6,888 nucleotides of DNA. Origin: an uncultured Oscillochloris sp. (GTDB taxonomy: Bacteria > Chloroflexota > Chloroflexia > Chloroflexales > Chloroflexaceae). A program made the translations under genes and the position numbers. The notes under the pieces are model-generated. The model saw only the letters and a program-made list of their open reading frames with translations. It was not told the origin of the DNA and searched no databases. The stretch lies in the NCBI GenBank assembly GCA_903877345.1, contig CAIRDL010001014.1, positions 1 through 6,888 of the forward strand. Direction: 5' to 3'. The first letter of the stretch is position 1. Each line of letters begins with the position of its first letter. This document shows, piece by piece, positions 1 through 5,431 of this stretch.

Positions 1-17
1 GGTCACGCCACCCCAAC

Positions 18-1076
18 TCAGGGCAATTCCCAGATCGTGAAATTGTCGAACCAAACCTCGACCCCGCCTTGCTCGTTGTAGCACGAGGTCCAGACGCCGA
101 CTTGGCCGTCGGTGTAGGTGCTGTCGCTCGCCGTATCCAACAGTTCATCATTCAGATAGAGGCTAATCTTGTTGTCCTGCCTGACCACCCGCAGACGGTT
201 CCAGTCGCCACTCTTCACGAGCCTACTCGGGTTGCCCTTCACCAGATTCTTGGTTGGGGTTGCGTCGTTTGACGAGACCACCGAAAGGTCGTAGGAATCT
301 TCGTAGAACCTGAAGCGGTAGTAGCCGACATCGGTCTTTTGGTCGAAGATGAAGCCGCAGCCCGCGTCCGTCCCGCCGCGTTCAGCTTTGCAGTCAAGGT
401 CGGCGACGAAATTCGTAACGTCACGCTCATGCGTCTCATACGTGGCACCCTTACCAGTCCAGAGTACCTTGAAAACGCCATCCTCGATGGTATCGGTTTC
501 GATGTCGCTGACCTGGCCAGTGACCCACGAGTTGCTGTTGTCATCAAACGCATCGCGGAAAACCTGTCTGGCCGAGGCAAGGATAGGATCACCTGCGGGG
601 GTAGCCGTGGCCCTCATTGGGGTCTTGGTCGGGAGCAACACAACATCGCGGGTTGGCGCTACGTTCGCCGGATCGCTCACGGGTGTGCGCCGTGACGAAG
701 CGGTGGTCGGCCCGGTCGAAACGTCCAGCGACGAGTTGACCGATGAGAACACCGTAGCAGTCTTCTCGCCCAAAAGGGTCAAAACACCAATGATCACGAT
801 GGCCCCAACGCAGGCAACGGCGGCGAGACCGCCCAGGGAGATCAGGACGATGAGCCAGACGGGCATACCCTTGCGGGGCGGGTTTGGCGCGATGCCTGGG
901 GGCGGGTAGGCCGCCCCTTGACCACCAGACGGTGCGTTAAAGGGTGACTGATCAATACGGATGGTCGGGTTTCCGGCGGCATCCTGTTCAGGCAGGCGCG
1001 TGCCACAGTTCGGGCAGAAGCGCTCACTCGGGTTCGACTCAGCGCCACAGTTCGGACAGATCTTGTTGCTGCTCAT
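18..1076 (-). CDS. Membrane-anchored zinc-ribbon protein with extracytoplasmic LamG/ConA-like domain
   Basis: A 352-residue protein with three visible parts. Residues 7-24 form a small zinc ribbon with two CPNC knuckles (C7/C10 and C21/C24). A Pro/Gly-rich linker follows, then one strong transmembrane helix at about 72-103. A Ser/Thr/Pro-rich stalk (about 105-165) leads to a C-terminal domain (about 173-350) with alternating strands. The domain's Y-Y-R-F-R-F, W-N-R-L-R-V and final V-W-F-D-N-F segments resemble the LamG/ConA-like (DUF1080/3-keto-disaccharide hydrolase-like) sandwich. Inferred topology is zinc ribbon in the cytosol and sandwich outside. The sandwich carries three Cys (C229, C240, C332), so one disulfide is possible. 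Start chosen at the ATG at 1076 because AAGGA sits 9 bases upstream and the zinc ribbon begins at once; an in-frame upstream ATG at 1133 would add 19 low-complexity residues. Function unknown; glycan or surface binding is a guess from the fold. Confidence 0.85.
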   Translation of the reverse strand: MSSNKICPNCGAESNPSERFCPNCGTRLPEQDAAGNPTIRIDQSPFNAPSGGQGAAYPPPGIAPNPPRKGMPVWLIVLISLGGLAAVACVGAIVIIGVLTLLGEKTATVFSSVNSSLDVSTGPTTASSRRTPVSDPANVAPTRDVVLLPTKTPMRATATPAGDPILASARQVFRDAFDDNSNSWVTGQVSDIETDTIEDGVFKVLWTGKGATYETHERDVTNFVADLDCKAERGGTDAGCGFIFDQKTDVGYYRFRFYEDSYDLSVVSSNDATPTKNLVKGNPSRLVKSGDWNRLRVVRQDNKISLYLNDELLDTASDSTYTDGQVGVWTSCYNEQGGVEVWFDNFTIWELP

Positions 1077-1085
1077 GGTGCCCCG

Positions 1086-1090
1086 TCCTT
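1086..1090 (-). promoter_or_regulatory. Ribosome binding site deciding the zinc-ribbon gene start
   Basis: AAGGA on the minus strand, 9 bases before the ATG at 1076. It supports this start over the in-frame ATG at 1133. Confidence 0.6.
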
Positions 1091-1112
1091 GATTGTTCGT
1101 CGCTTGTCGCCC

Positions 1113-1121
1113 ATCGTAGCA
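1113..1121 (-). promoter_or_regulatory. Possible extended -10 promoter for the zinc-ribbon gene
   Basis: The minus strand reads TGCTACGAT, an extended -10 (TGn followed by a 4/6 TATAAT match). It would start transcription near 1106 and give a leader of about 30 bases containing the AAGGA site. No good -35 is seen at 16-18 bases. The motif has the same shape as the better TGCTATAAT ahead of the fmdB-like gene. Confidence 0.35.
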
Positions 1122-1180
1122 CACCTTATGCATCGGTGCTATGGGTGTACTGGCCCGCAGGATTGCGCCTTGTTGTCAAT

Positions 1181-2203
1181 TTAGGGCAATAACCCACGAC
1201 GCCGCAACTCGCCCAAAAGAGCCGGCTCGATCTGGTCACGGATGGCCGCGTTCGCGTAGCCGATCCAGCCAACTTCGGCCTCCACACTCATTGGCGCATC
1301 AAGCGCGCCCCCACGTTCATCGGTGAGTATAATACCGGACTGATGGGCAATCAGGGCCGTGCAAAGGTCGTAGGGGTGGCAGCAAATCCCCAGTGCTTCG
1401 CCCCGGGCAGCCAGGTAAGGTTCGAGCAACGGGCGCAAATCGGCGATGAAACGGTCGTGACCGGCGATCAGTTCGTAGAGTTGCCCGGCACTGCTAATGT
1501 ACTGATCCTCAAAGCAATGGGCCTTGCCAAGCTGGGGTGGGCCGAGGGTCGCCCGCACCACCGCCTCATCAAGCGCGGCCAATTCCTCCCGCGCCCCTGG
1601 AAAAAAGCGGCTAATCGTCGCAAACCCGTGGGCAATCGTAGTGGCCCGCGACGCCCGCAGGCTGAGCGGGTGGCGCTCGCCCGTCAGACGATTGAGCCGC
1701 TCGGCGTGGGTTGGCTCGTTTGGCGTGGCCCACAGCGTATCGCACAGGTGTTGCTTGACAAGAGGAATCTCCGTCTGTACAGCAAGTTCGATTTCGCTCA
1801 GGCGCGTAGCCGTCCCCCGATTGGGGGCCACGCCGGTGAGCACCCAGGCGGGCCGTTTCTGATACATCAGGCCGCGTGTGCCGTCAATCGGGTCAACCAA
1901 CACGCGGATGGCCGCCTGTTCAGGTGGCATCCCGACCGGCAGCGTCACGCCATCCGGGGGCAGTCCTTCGGCGAGTAACACCAGCGGCCAGGTTGGGGCC
2001 ACCCGGGTGGCGAAAAAATCAACCAACAGGGCCTCGCTGACCCGATCAACGGCGTAGATCGTATCGCCAGCCTGCTCGTCTTCCGCCACACCGGCGAGAT
2101 CGTCAACGGCATGTTGCGTGCAAGCAGCCACAACGGCATCACGGATCTGTTCGTGCAGTTCACGGATCAGCCCTAAGAGGGCGGTGGGGTTCTGAATGGG
2201 CAT
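1181..2203 (-). CDS. Inositol monophosphatase family (FIG superfamily) phosphatase
   Basis: A 340-residue protein with the metal-site motifs of the lithium-sensitive phosphatase fold. These are D47-T-I-Y-A-V-D53 (the D-x-x-x-x-x-D segment), the acidic residue in L-L-A-E79-G, the signature D104-P-I-D-G-T109, and a C-terminal P277-Y-D279 region followed by a Leu/Ile-rich helix and G-x-I-L-T-D. The family hydrolyses small phosphate monoesters such as inositol phosphates, sugar bisphosphates or PAP, using Mg2+. The substrate here cannot be read from sequence. It is longer than typical SuhB (about 265 residues) because of an insert around residues 125-185. Start: the ATG at 2203 is preferred because the family-like helix begins soon after it, but it has no Shine-Dalgarno. 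An in-frame GTG at 2236 has AAGGA 4 bases upstream, but that lies wholly inside microrepeat DNA, and its 11 extra residues would be encoded by 7-bp repeats. Probably cytosolic; no signal peptide. Confidence 0.88.
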   Translation of the reverse strand: MPIQNPTALLGLIRELHEQIRDAVVAACTQHAVDDLAGVAEDEQAGDTIYAVDRVSEALLVDFFATRVAPTWPLVLLAEGLPPDGVTLPVGMPPEQAAIRVLVDPIDGTRGLMYQKRPAWVLTGVAPNRGTATRLSEIELAVQTEIPLVKQHLCDTLWATPNEPTHAERLNRLTGERHPLSLRASRATTIAHGFATISRFFPGAREELAALDEAVVRATLGPPQLGKAHCFEDQYISSAGQLYELIAGHDRFIADLRPLLEPYLAARGEALGICCHPYDLCTALIAHQSGIILTDERGGALDAPMSVEAEVGWIGYANAAIRDQIEPALLGELRRRGLLP

Positions 2204-2233
2204 TTGAATTTTAGATTTCAGATTTTGGCTTTT
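2199..2233. repeat. Heptad microrepeat (five degenerate 7-bp units)
   Basis: Five consecutive in-phase 7-bp units of GATTTT type. The best are AGATTTC (2213-2219) and AGATTTT (2220-2226), followed by GGCTTTT ending at 2233. The first unit overlaps the ATG of the phosphatase gene (2201-2203). The tract is AT-rich against GC-rich flanks and runs directly into the 43-bp octad block. Confidence 0.7.
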
Positions 2234-2276
2234 CACACGTTCCTTGCGGCTTTGCGGCTTTGCGGCTTTGCGTCAG
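2234..2276. repeat. 43-bp direct repeat, copy 1, built from 8-bp tandem units
   Basis: Identical base for base to 2322-2364. The core is three perfect TTGCGGCT units (2244-2251, 2252-2259, 2260-2267) plus TTGCG, with flanks CACACG on the left and TCAG on the right. The repeat start is 88 bp from the second copy. It is non-coding unless the GTG at 2236 is used for the phosphatase. Confidence 0.95.
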
Positions 2277-2294
2277 ATGGAATGCTAGTACGGG

Positions 2295-2321
2295 GCAAAC
2301 TGCAAAACTGAAACCTACAAC
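2295..2321. repeat. Degenerate heptad tract ahead of the second octad block
   Basis: About four loose 7-bp units, for example AAACTGC (2297-2303), AAAACTG (2304-2310) and AAACCTA (2311-2317), ending where copy 2 of the 43-bp repeat begins. The period is visible but the units are poorly conserved. It resembles the GAAACCT type of the tract at 4285-4326. Confidence 0.4.
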
Positions 2322-2364
2322 CACACGTTCCTTGCGGCTTTGCGGCTTTGCGGCTTTGCGTCAG
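2322..2364. repeat. 43-bp direct repeat, copy 2, built from 8-bp tandem units
   Basis: Exact duplicate of 2234-2276, with TTGCGGCT units at 2332-2339, 2340-2347 and 2348-2355. It ends 16 bases before the stop codon of the VOC gene. Together with copy 1 and the two heptad tracts it fills most of the spacer between the VOC and phosphatase genes, in which no gene is seen. Confidence 0.95.
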
Positions 2365-2380
2365 GTCGCTAGACATTTGA

Positions 2381-3145
2381 TCACGCAACAATGATCCGCA
2401 CCCCGTGGGCCAGATCAGGGTCAAGTGAACGCGGGATGGCGGCCAAGTTGTCCCGGCGCAGAGCAACCGAGGCAATGCCCTCGCCGCGTTGGTCAAGGCG
2501 CAGCTCAACGGCGGCGCTTTCGAGCGCGTCAGGGCCAGGTTCTTGCAGGGCAATATAGCTATGCCCCAGCTTGAACAGCCGCCGCCCCGGCTCAACCAAC
2601 GGGTGTTGCCCAAGCAGTGCGACGTAGCGGGCGGCGCTAAGCGTCAGGTTCCGCACTGCCACGGTTATGCGGAAAATGCCCATCACGCCATTCGGGTGCC
2701 AAATCTGCTCGTAGGGCACGCGCCACTCGCGGGGCGTGACATCGCCACAGAGGAAGGGCAGTTCGGGCGTGTCGCCGAGGGCCGTTTGCCACGCGAGGCG
2801 CACCCCGTCGGGACGTTCACGCCCACCGGCGAAGGGGCCACGCAGGGGCAAACCCCGCGCCCGGGCGGCAATGACCGCTGCGGTGGTGTCGTCAGGCAAA
2901 AGGGCGAAATCAATCAGGCCCGCGCCCGCCGCCGTGTGCTGCCACCAGCGATGCTCAGGTGCTTCGCGCCGAAAAGCTAACAGTTCGAGATAGCTGCCGT
3001 CGGCGAAACTGATCAAGGCATTATGGGTCGCCCCATCGGTGTGCTCGCCCCCAGGCGTGACGGTAAAGCCGAGCGCTTCGTAATCTGCGACCGCTGCCGC
3101 CAGATTGCCCACCAGAATGACGAGATGGTCAATTGCGCTGATCAC
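2381..3145 (-). CDS. VOC-superfamily protein, Glyoxalase_3-like
   Basis: A 254-residue protein beginning with the beta strand I-D-H7-L-V-I-L-V typical of vicinal oxygen chelate modules. The segment T-H41-N-A-L-I-S-F followed by Y-L-E54-L-L-A-F is the hallmark of the Glyoxalase_3 (lactoylglutathione-lyase-like) family. H7 and E54 are likely metal ligands. A second half-module starts near residue 154 (I-F-R-I-T-V-A-V) and H150 precedes it. The reaction and substrate are unknown; VOC members include isomerases, dioxygenases and resistance proteins. Start chosen at GTG 3145, with GGAGG 4 bases upstream; the alternative TTG at 3163 would add six residues and overlap the -35 of the divergent acuI promoter. 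It diverges from acuI with an 82-bp spacer, and the phosphatase gene lies downstream on the same strand beyond the microrepeats. Confidence 0.87.
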   Translation of the reverse strand: MISAIDHLVILVGNLAAAVADYEALGFTVTPGGEHTDGATHNALISFADGSYLELLAFRREAPEHRWWQHTAAGAGLIDFALLPDDTTAAVIAARARGLPLRGPFAGGRERPDGVRLAWQTALGDTPELPFLCGDVTPREWRVPYEQIWHPNGVMGIFRITVAVRNLTLSAARYVALLGQHPLVEPGRRLFKLGHSYIALQEPGPDALESAAVELRLDQRGEGIASVALRRDNLAAIPRSLDPDLAHGVRIIVA

Positions 3146-3149
3146 CGCT

Positions 3150-3154
3150 CCTCC
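3150..3154 (-). promoter_or_regulatory. Ribosome binding site supporting the GTG start of the VOC gene
   Basis: GGAGG on the minus strand, 4 bases before GTG 3145. The spacing is slightly short, but this is the best Shine-Dalgarno match near any candidate start. Confidence 0.6.
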
Positions 3155-3156
3155 GT

Positions 3157-3185
3157 TTGGCAAAGGCGAACGGCTCCATTATAAT
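3157..3185 (+). promoter_or_regulatory. Sigma70-type promoter for acuI
   Basis: The -35 TTGGCA (3157-3162, 5/6 match), a 17-base spacer and a perfect -10 TATAAT (3180-3185). Transcription would start near 3192, about 36 bases before the acuI ATG. The -10 lies in an 8-bp palindrome, ATTATAAT (3178-3185), so a minus-strand -10 (3178-3183) overlaps it and could serve the VOC gene. Confidence 0.75.
3178..3183 (-). promoter_or_regulatory. Possible reverse -10 for the VOC gene
   Basis: TATAAT read on the minus strand, overlapping the acuI -10 by symmetry. The predicted start near 3171 leaves a leader of about 26 bases holding the GGAGG site. No convincing -35 is seen at 16-18 bases. Confidence 0.4.
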
Positions 3186-3227
3186 CGAAGCAACCGCGTT
3201 GAACGAGGCAGCGAAGCAAAGGTACAC

Positions 3228-4223
3228 ATGAGCAACGACTCTTTTCGGGCCTTGGTGGTCGAGGAGGACGGGAACGGGCGCAGCGTTGTGCTGCGCGAGG
3301 TGCGTGTCGCCGAACTTCCCCCCGGTGAGGTGCTGGTGCGCGTGGCCTACTCGACACTTAATTACAAAGACGGCCTCGCCGTGACGGGCAAGGGTAAAAT
3401 CCTCCGCACCAACCCAATGGCCCCCGGCATTGATTTCGCAGGCACTGTGGTCGAATCTGCCTCCCCCGCCTATCATCCCGGCGACAAGGTTGTGCTGACC
3501 GGTTGGGGCGTGGGCGAGCGCCATTGGGGCGGTTTTAGCCAAATGAACCGCGTCAAGGCCGAGTGGCTCATCCCTCTGCCCCCAGGCTTGAGCCTTCAAC
3601 AGGCAATGGCGATTGGCACGGCGGGTTTCACCGCGATGCTCTGTGTGCAAGCGCTTGAACGCCACGGCCTTGCGCTAACCGAGCGCGAGGTGGTGGTGAC
3701 GGGCGCGGCGGGCGGCGTGGGCAGTGTGGCTGTGGCCCTGTTGGCCCGGGCGGGCTACCAAGTCGTCGCCTCAACCGGACGCCCCGCCGAGGCTGATTAC
3801 CTGCGCGGACTTGGCGCGACCGCTGTCATTGACCGCACGTTCTTCACCAATCCGGGTCGTCCGCTCGAGAGCGAGCGCTGGGCGGCGGCGATTGACACGG
3901 TGGGCGGGCCGACCTTGGCGGGGATCTTCCGCTCCGTGGCTTATCACGGCGTCGTCGCGGCCTGCGGCAATGCCGGCGGGGCCGAGTTCACCGCCCCCGT
4001 CTTCCCCTTCATTCTGCGCGGCGTGCGGCTCATCGGCGTCGAGTCCGTCCTCGTGCCGCCCGACGAGCGCCGCGCCGCATGGGCACGCATCGCCCGCGAT
4101 CTGCCCGGCGAACTGATTGACCGCATGACCGAGGTCATTCCCTTAGCCGCCGTGCCCGCCTACAGCGAGACGATCACCAACGCGCAGGTGCGCGGGCGCA
4201 TTGTCGTTGATGTCAACGCCTAG
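3228..4223 (+). CDS. acuI: Acrylyl-CoA reductase (NADPH), YhdH/AcuI family MDR
   Basis: A 331-residue zinc-free medium-chain dehydrogenase/reductase, close in length to E. coli YhdH (324). It keeps the family's most conserved stretches: S-L/T-L-N-Y-K-D (42-48), T-G-K-G-K-I (53-58), P-G-I-D-F-A-G-T (66-73), L-T-G-W-G-V-G-E-x-H-W-G-G (90-102), G-T-A-G-F-T-A-M-L-C-V (130-140) and A-I-D-T-V-G (221-226). The nucleotide-binding loop is T-G-A-A-G-G-V-G-S (158-166). Known members reduce acryloyl-CoA to propionyl-CoA with NADPH, in propionate and 3-hydroxypropionate metabolism or as protection from the reactive acrylyl thioester. Start: ATG 3228 has AAAGG 5 bases upstream; an in-frame extension back to 3105 would run through the promoter and into the VOC gene. 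Cytosolic. It stands alone on this strand. Confidence 0.93.
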   Translation: MSNDSFRALVVEEDGNGRSVVLREVRVAELPPGEVLVRVAYSTLNYKDGLAVTGKGKILRTNPMAPGIDFAGTVVESASPAYHPGDKVVLTGWGVGERHWGGFSQMNRVKAEWLIPLPPGLSLQQAMAIGTAGFTAMLCVQALERHGLALTEREVVVTGAAGGVGSVAVALLARAGYQVVASTGRPAEADYLRGLGATAVIDRTFFTNPGRPLESERWAAAIDTVGGPTLAGIFRSVAYHGVVAACGNAGGAEFTAPVFPFILRGVRLIGVESVLVPPDERRAAWARIARDLPGELIDRMTEVIPLAAVPAYSETITNAQVRGRIVVDVNA

Positions 4224-4236
4224 CAATTCACCAAAA

Positions 4237-4274
4237 AAAGAGGAGCGACGCAACATCTTGCGCCGCTCCTCTTT
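4237..4274 (-). terminator. Strong hairpin terminator between convergent genes
   Basis: An 11-bp perfect outer stem (AAAGAGGAGCG, 4237-4247, with CGCTCCTCTTT, 4264-4274), one A/C mismatch, a 5-bp inner stem (CGCAA with TTGCG) and the loop CATC. On the minus strand the hairpin is followed by seven T (complement of 4233-4239), a textbook intrinsic terminator for the fmdB-nucleotidyltransferase-AAA+ operon. On the plus strand only TTT follows, so it may also stop acuI transcripts less efficiently. It starts 13 bases after the acuI stop. Confidence 0.88.
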
Positions 4275-4284
4275 GCGTAGCTCG

Positions 4285-4326
4285 ACCTGAAACCTGAACC
4301 CCGACACCTGAAACCTGAAACCTTGC
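4285..4326. repeat. Heptad microrepeat, ACCTGAA type
   Basis: Six in-phase 7-bp units: ACCTGAA at 4285-4291, 4292-4298, 4306-4312 and 4313-4319 are identical, 4299-4305 is a diverged unit (CCCCGAC) and 4320-4326 a partial one. It ends one base before the stop codon of the AAA+ gene (4328-4330) and follows the terminator hairpin. Confidence 0.85.
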
Positions 4327-4327
4327 T

Positions 4328-5425
4328 TTACCCGTGCAACACATCGGCGAGGCGACGATGCAACGTGCGCCGCCGCCGGTCAACGCGCCAGAGCAGCCGT
4401 TGGACGCTTTGGGCGTTGTAGGCTAACTGCGCGTTGCGCTGCGGGTCTTGCGGATCAAACAAACCCTGCCCATCGCTGTCAAAACTGTTAGCGACATAGG
4501 TGAGCATATCCTCGCGCAACTCGCGGTCGAAGGAAGCCCCGCCTTCCAGCAACTGGCGGGCAACCTCCGGTGAGGGGCCGAGAGTCTTGAGGCTCCGGCG
4601 TCCAAGGATGGCGCTGAGGCGTGCCTGGGCTTGACGCGGATCGTGGCTGGTAGCGGCAAGCATCACCCGTTGCAACCCCACCGGCGGCGGCGGAAGCACC
4701 GGGACGTGGGCGTCAGCGTGAAGGGATGGGCTAAACTCGATCTGAGCCGCATGGCGCAACACCTGTTGATCAAGGGCTGAGGTGAGGCGCGGCAGGTGGA
4801 GGGTAGCGGTAATAAAACAGTTAGCCGGGACAACAGGCTGTTCGGCGGCAGGCAGGCCCGGCAGCACGAGGCGTCGTTCGCCGTGGGGGCCGACGTGGAG
4901 CAACCCATTAACGTAGGTGTGGAGTTCGTCAAGGGACAGCCCCTTGAGCAACAACAGGTAAACCTTGCCCGCATTCTCACGGGCCGCCGCCTCTTGCAAC
5001 GTCTCGACGAACTGACTGGCCCCAAAGCGCTCGTGAATCCCACGGTAGTACTCGCTTTGGCTACTGCGCCGCGCCCAACGGTCTGAGCCGATGGTGACGA
5101 ACTGGCCGCTCTGGGTACCAACGAGGGTCGCAGCAAAGCCGGCGGCGAGGGCCGCTTTCCCCGCCCCTTCGCGGCCCGTAAGGACGACGAAAGGGTTCGT
5201 CTTGAGCGAGACATAATACGCAACAAGGAAATTACGCGAAAAGGAAGAACCGAGGGTTCCGACAAGCTGAGCGATGAGCTGTTGTTCACCGCTAGCGGCG
5301 AGTTGGGCACGGTAGGCGGGCTGGTCAGAGGCTGGCACCAGCGAGACTGGTGCCAACTTCCCCTGGCCGACGCTGGCCCGACCGCTGGCCCCATTGCCAG
5401 CGGGATGGAAGTTGTAGGCGATCAT
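4328..5425 (-). CDS. McrB-like AAA+ protein with degenerate ATPase motifs
   Basis: A 365-residue protein. Residues 1-40 look disordered. From about 65, F-x-V-A-Y-Y-V-S-L-K-T-N-P-F-V-V-L-T-G (66-84) runs into a P-loop-like G84-R-E-G-A-G-K90-A91. This layout matches AAA+ domains of the McrB type, in which 'S-x-K-T-K-P-F-V-I-L-T-G-x-S-G-T-G-K-T' is familiar to me. Downstream, Y-L-L-L-L-K161-G162-L-S-L sits where Walker B (L-D-E-M-N-L) would be, F-I-T-A-T-L-H-L (204-211) sits at sensor 1, and Q-V-L-R-H-A (221-226) at the usual V-L-D-R-A. The Walker A Ser/Thr, the Walker B D/E, the sensor Asn and the L-D-R-A Arg position all appear changed. The C-terminus is Arg-rich (347-358). It is the last gene of the operon, 6 bp after the nucleotidyltransferase stop, with no clear Shine-Dalgarno, so translation is probably coupled. 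No McrC or nuclease partner is in view. Function unknown; the assignment is from remembered family patterns. Confidence 0.8.
   Translation of the reverse strand: MIAYNFHPAGNGASGRASVGQGKLAPVSLVPASDQPAYRAQLAASGEQQLIAQLVGTLGSSFSRNFLVAYYVSLKTNPFVVLTGREGAGKAALAAGFAATLVGTQSGQFVTIGSDRWARRSSQSEYYRGIHERFGASQFVETLQEAAARENAGKVYLLLLKGLSLDELHTYVNGLLHVGPHGERRLVLPGLPAAEQPVVPANCFITATLHLPRLTSALDQQVLRHAAQIEFSPSLHADAHVPVLPPPPVGLQRVMLAATSHDPRQAQARLSAILGRRSLKTLGPSPEVARQLLEGGASFDRELREDMLTYVANSFDSDGQGLFDPQDPQRNAQLAYNAQSVQRLLWRVDRRRRTLHRRLADVLHG
5333..5355. repeat. Perfect 9-bp inverted repeat inside the start of the AAA+ gene
   Basis: TGGCACCAG (5333-5341) and CTGGTGCCA (5347-5355) are perfect reverse complements around the 5-base loop CGAGA. 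It lies about 70-92 bases into the reading frame, coding residues about 24-31 in the poorly structured N-terminus. No T tract follows on either strand, so it is not an intrinsic terminator. Confidence 0.75.
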
Positions 5426-5431
5426 AGGGTG

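Noticed and set aside
18..32. Similarity between the ends of the zinc-ribbon and phosphatase genes (both end in Leu-Pro-stop with GGG…CCC)
   Set aside because: Too short to mean anything; neither forms a terminator with a T tract.
349..909. Long plus-strand reading frame of 186 codons opposite the zinc-ribbon/LamG gene
   Set aside because: Composition is Ser/Arg/Val-rich without motifs, it has no ribosome binding site, and it is fully antisense to a gene with clear domains.
1174..1179. TTGACA (perfect -35) on the minus strand between the phosphatase and zinc-ribbon genes
   Set aside because: The hexamer 17 bases downstream is GGGCCA, with no -10 at 16-18 bases; the TGCTACGAT site is a better candidate.
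1343..1978. 211-codon plus-strand reading frame opposite the phosphatase
   Set aside because: Arg/Gly/Gln-rich shadow of a GC-rich gene carrying intact family motifs on the other strand.
2199..2364. CRISPR array
   Set aside because: Only two copies of the 43-bp block, itself made of 8-bp tandem units, with a spacer partly made of heptads; no cas genes.
2233..2613. 126-codon minus-strand frame crossing the VOC gene end and the microrepeats
   Set aside because: Overlaps the VOC coding sequence in another frame; its tail is only repeat translation.
4328..5425. McrBC restriction system
   Set aside because: Only an McrB-like AAA+ with degenerate motifs is present; no DNA-recognition domain, no McrC and no endonuclease gene in the window.
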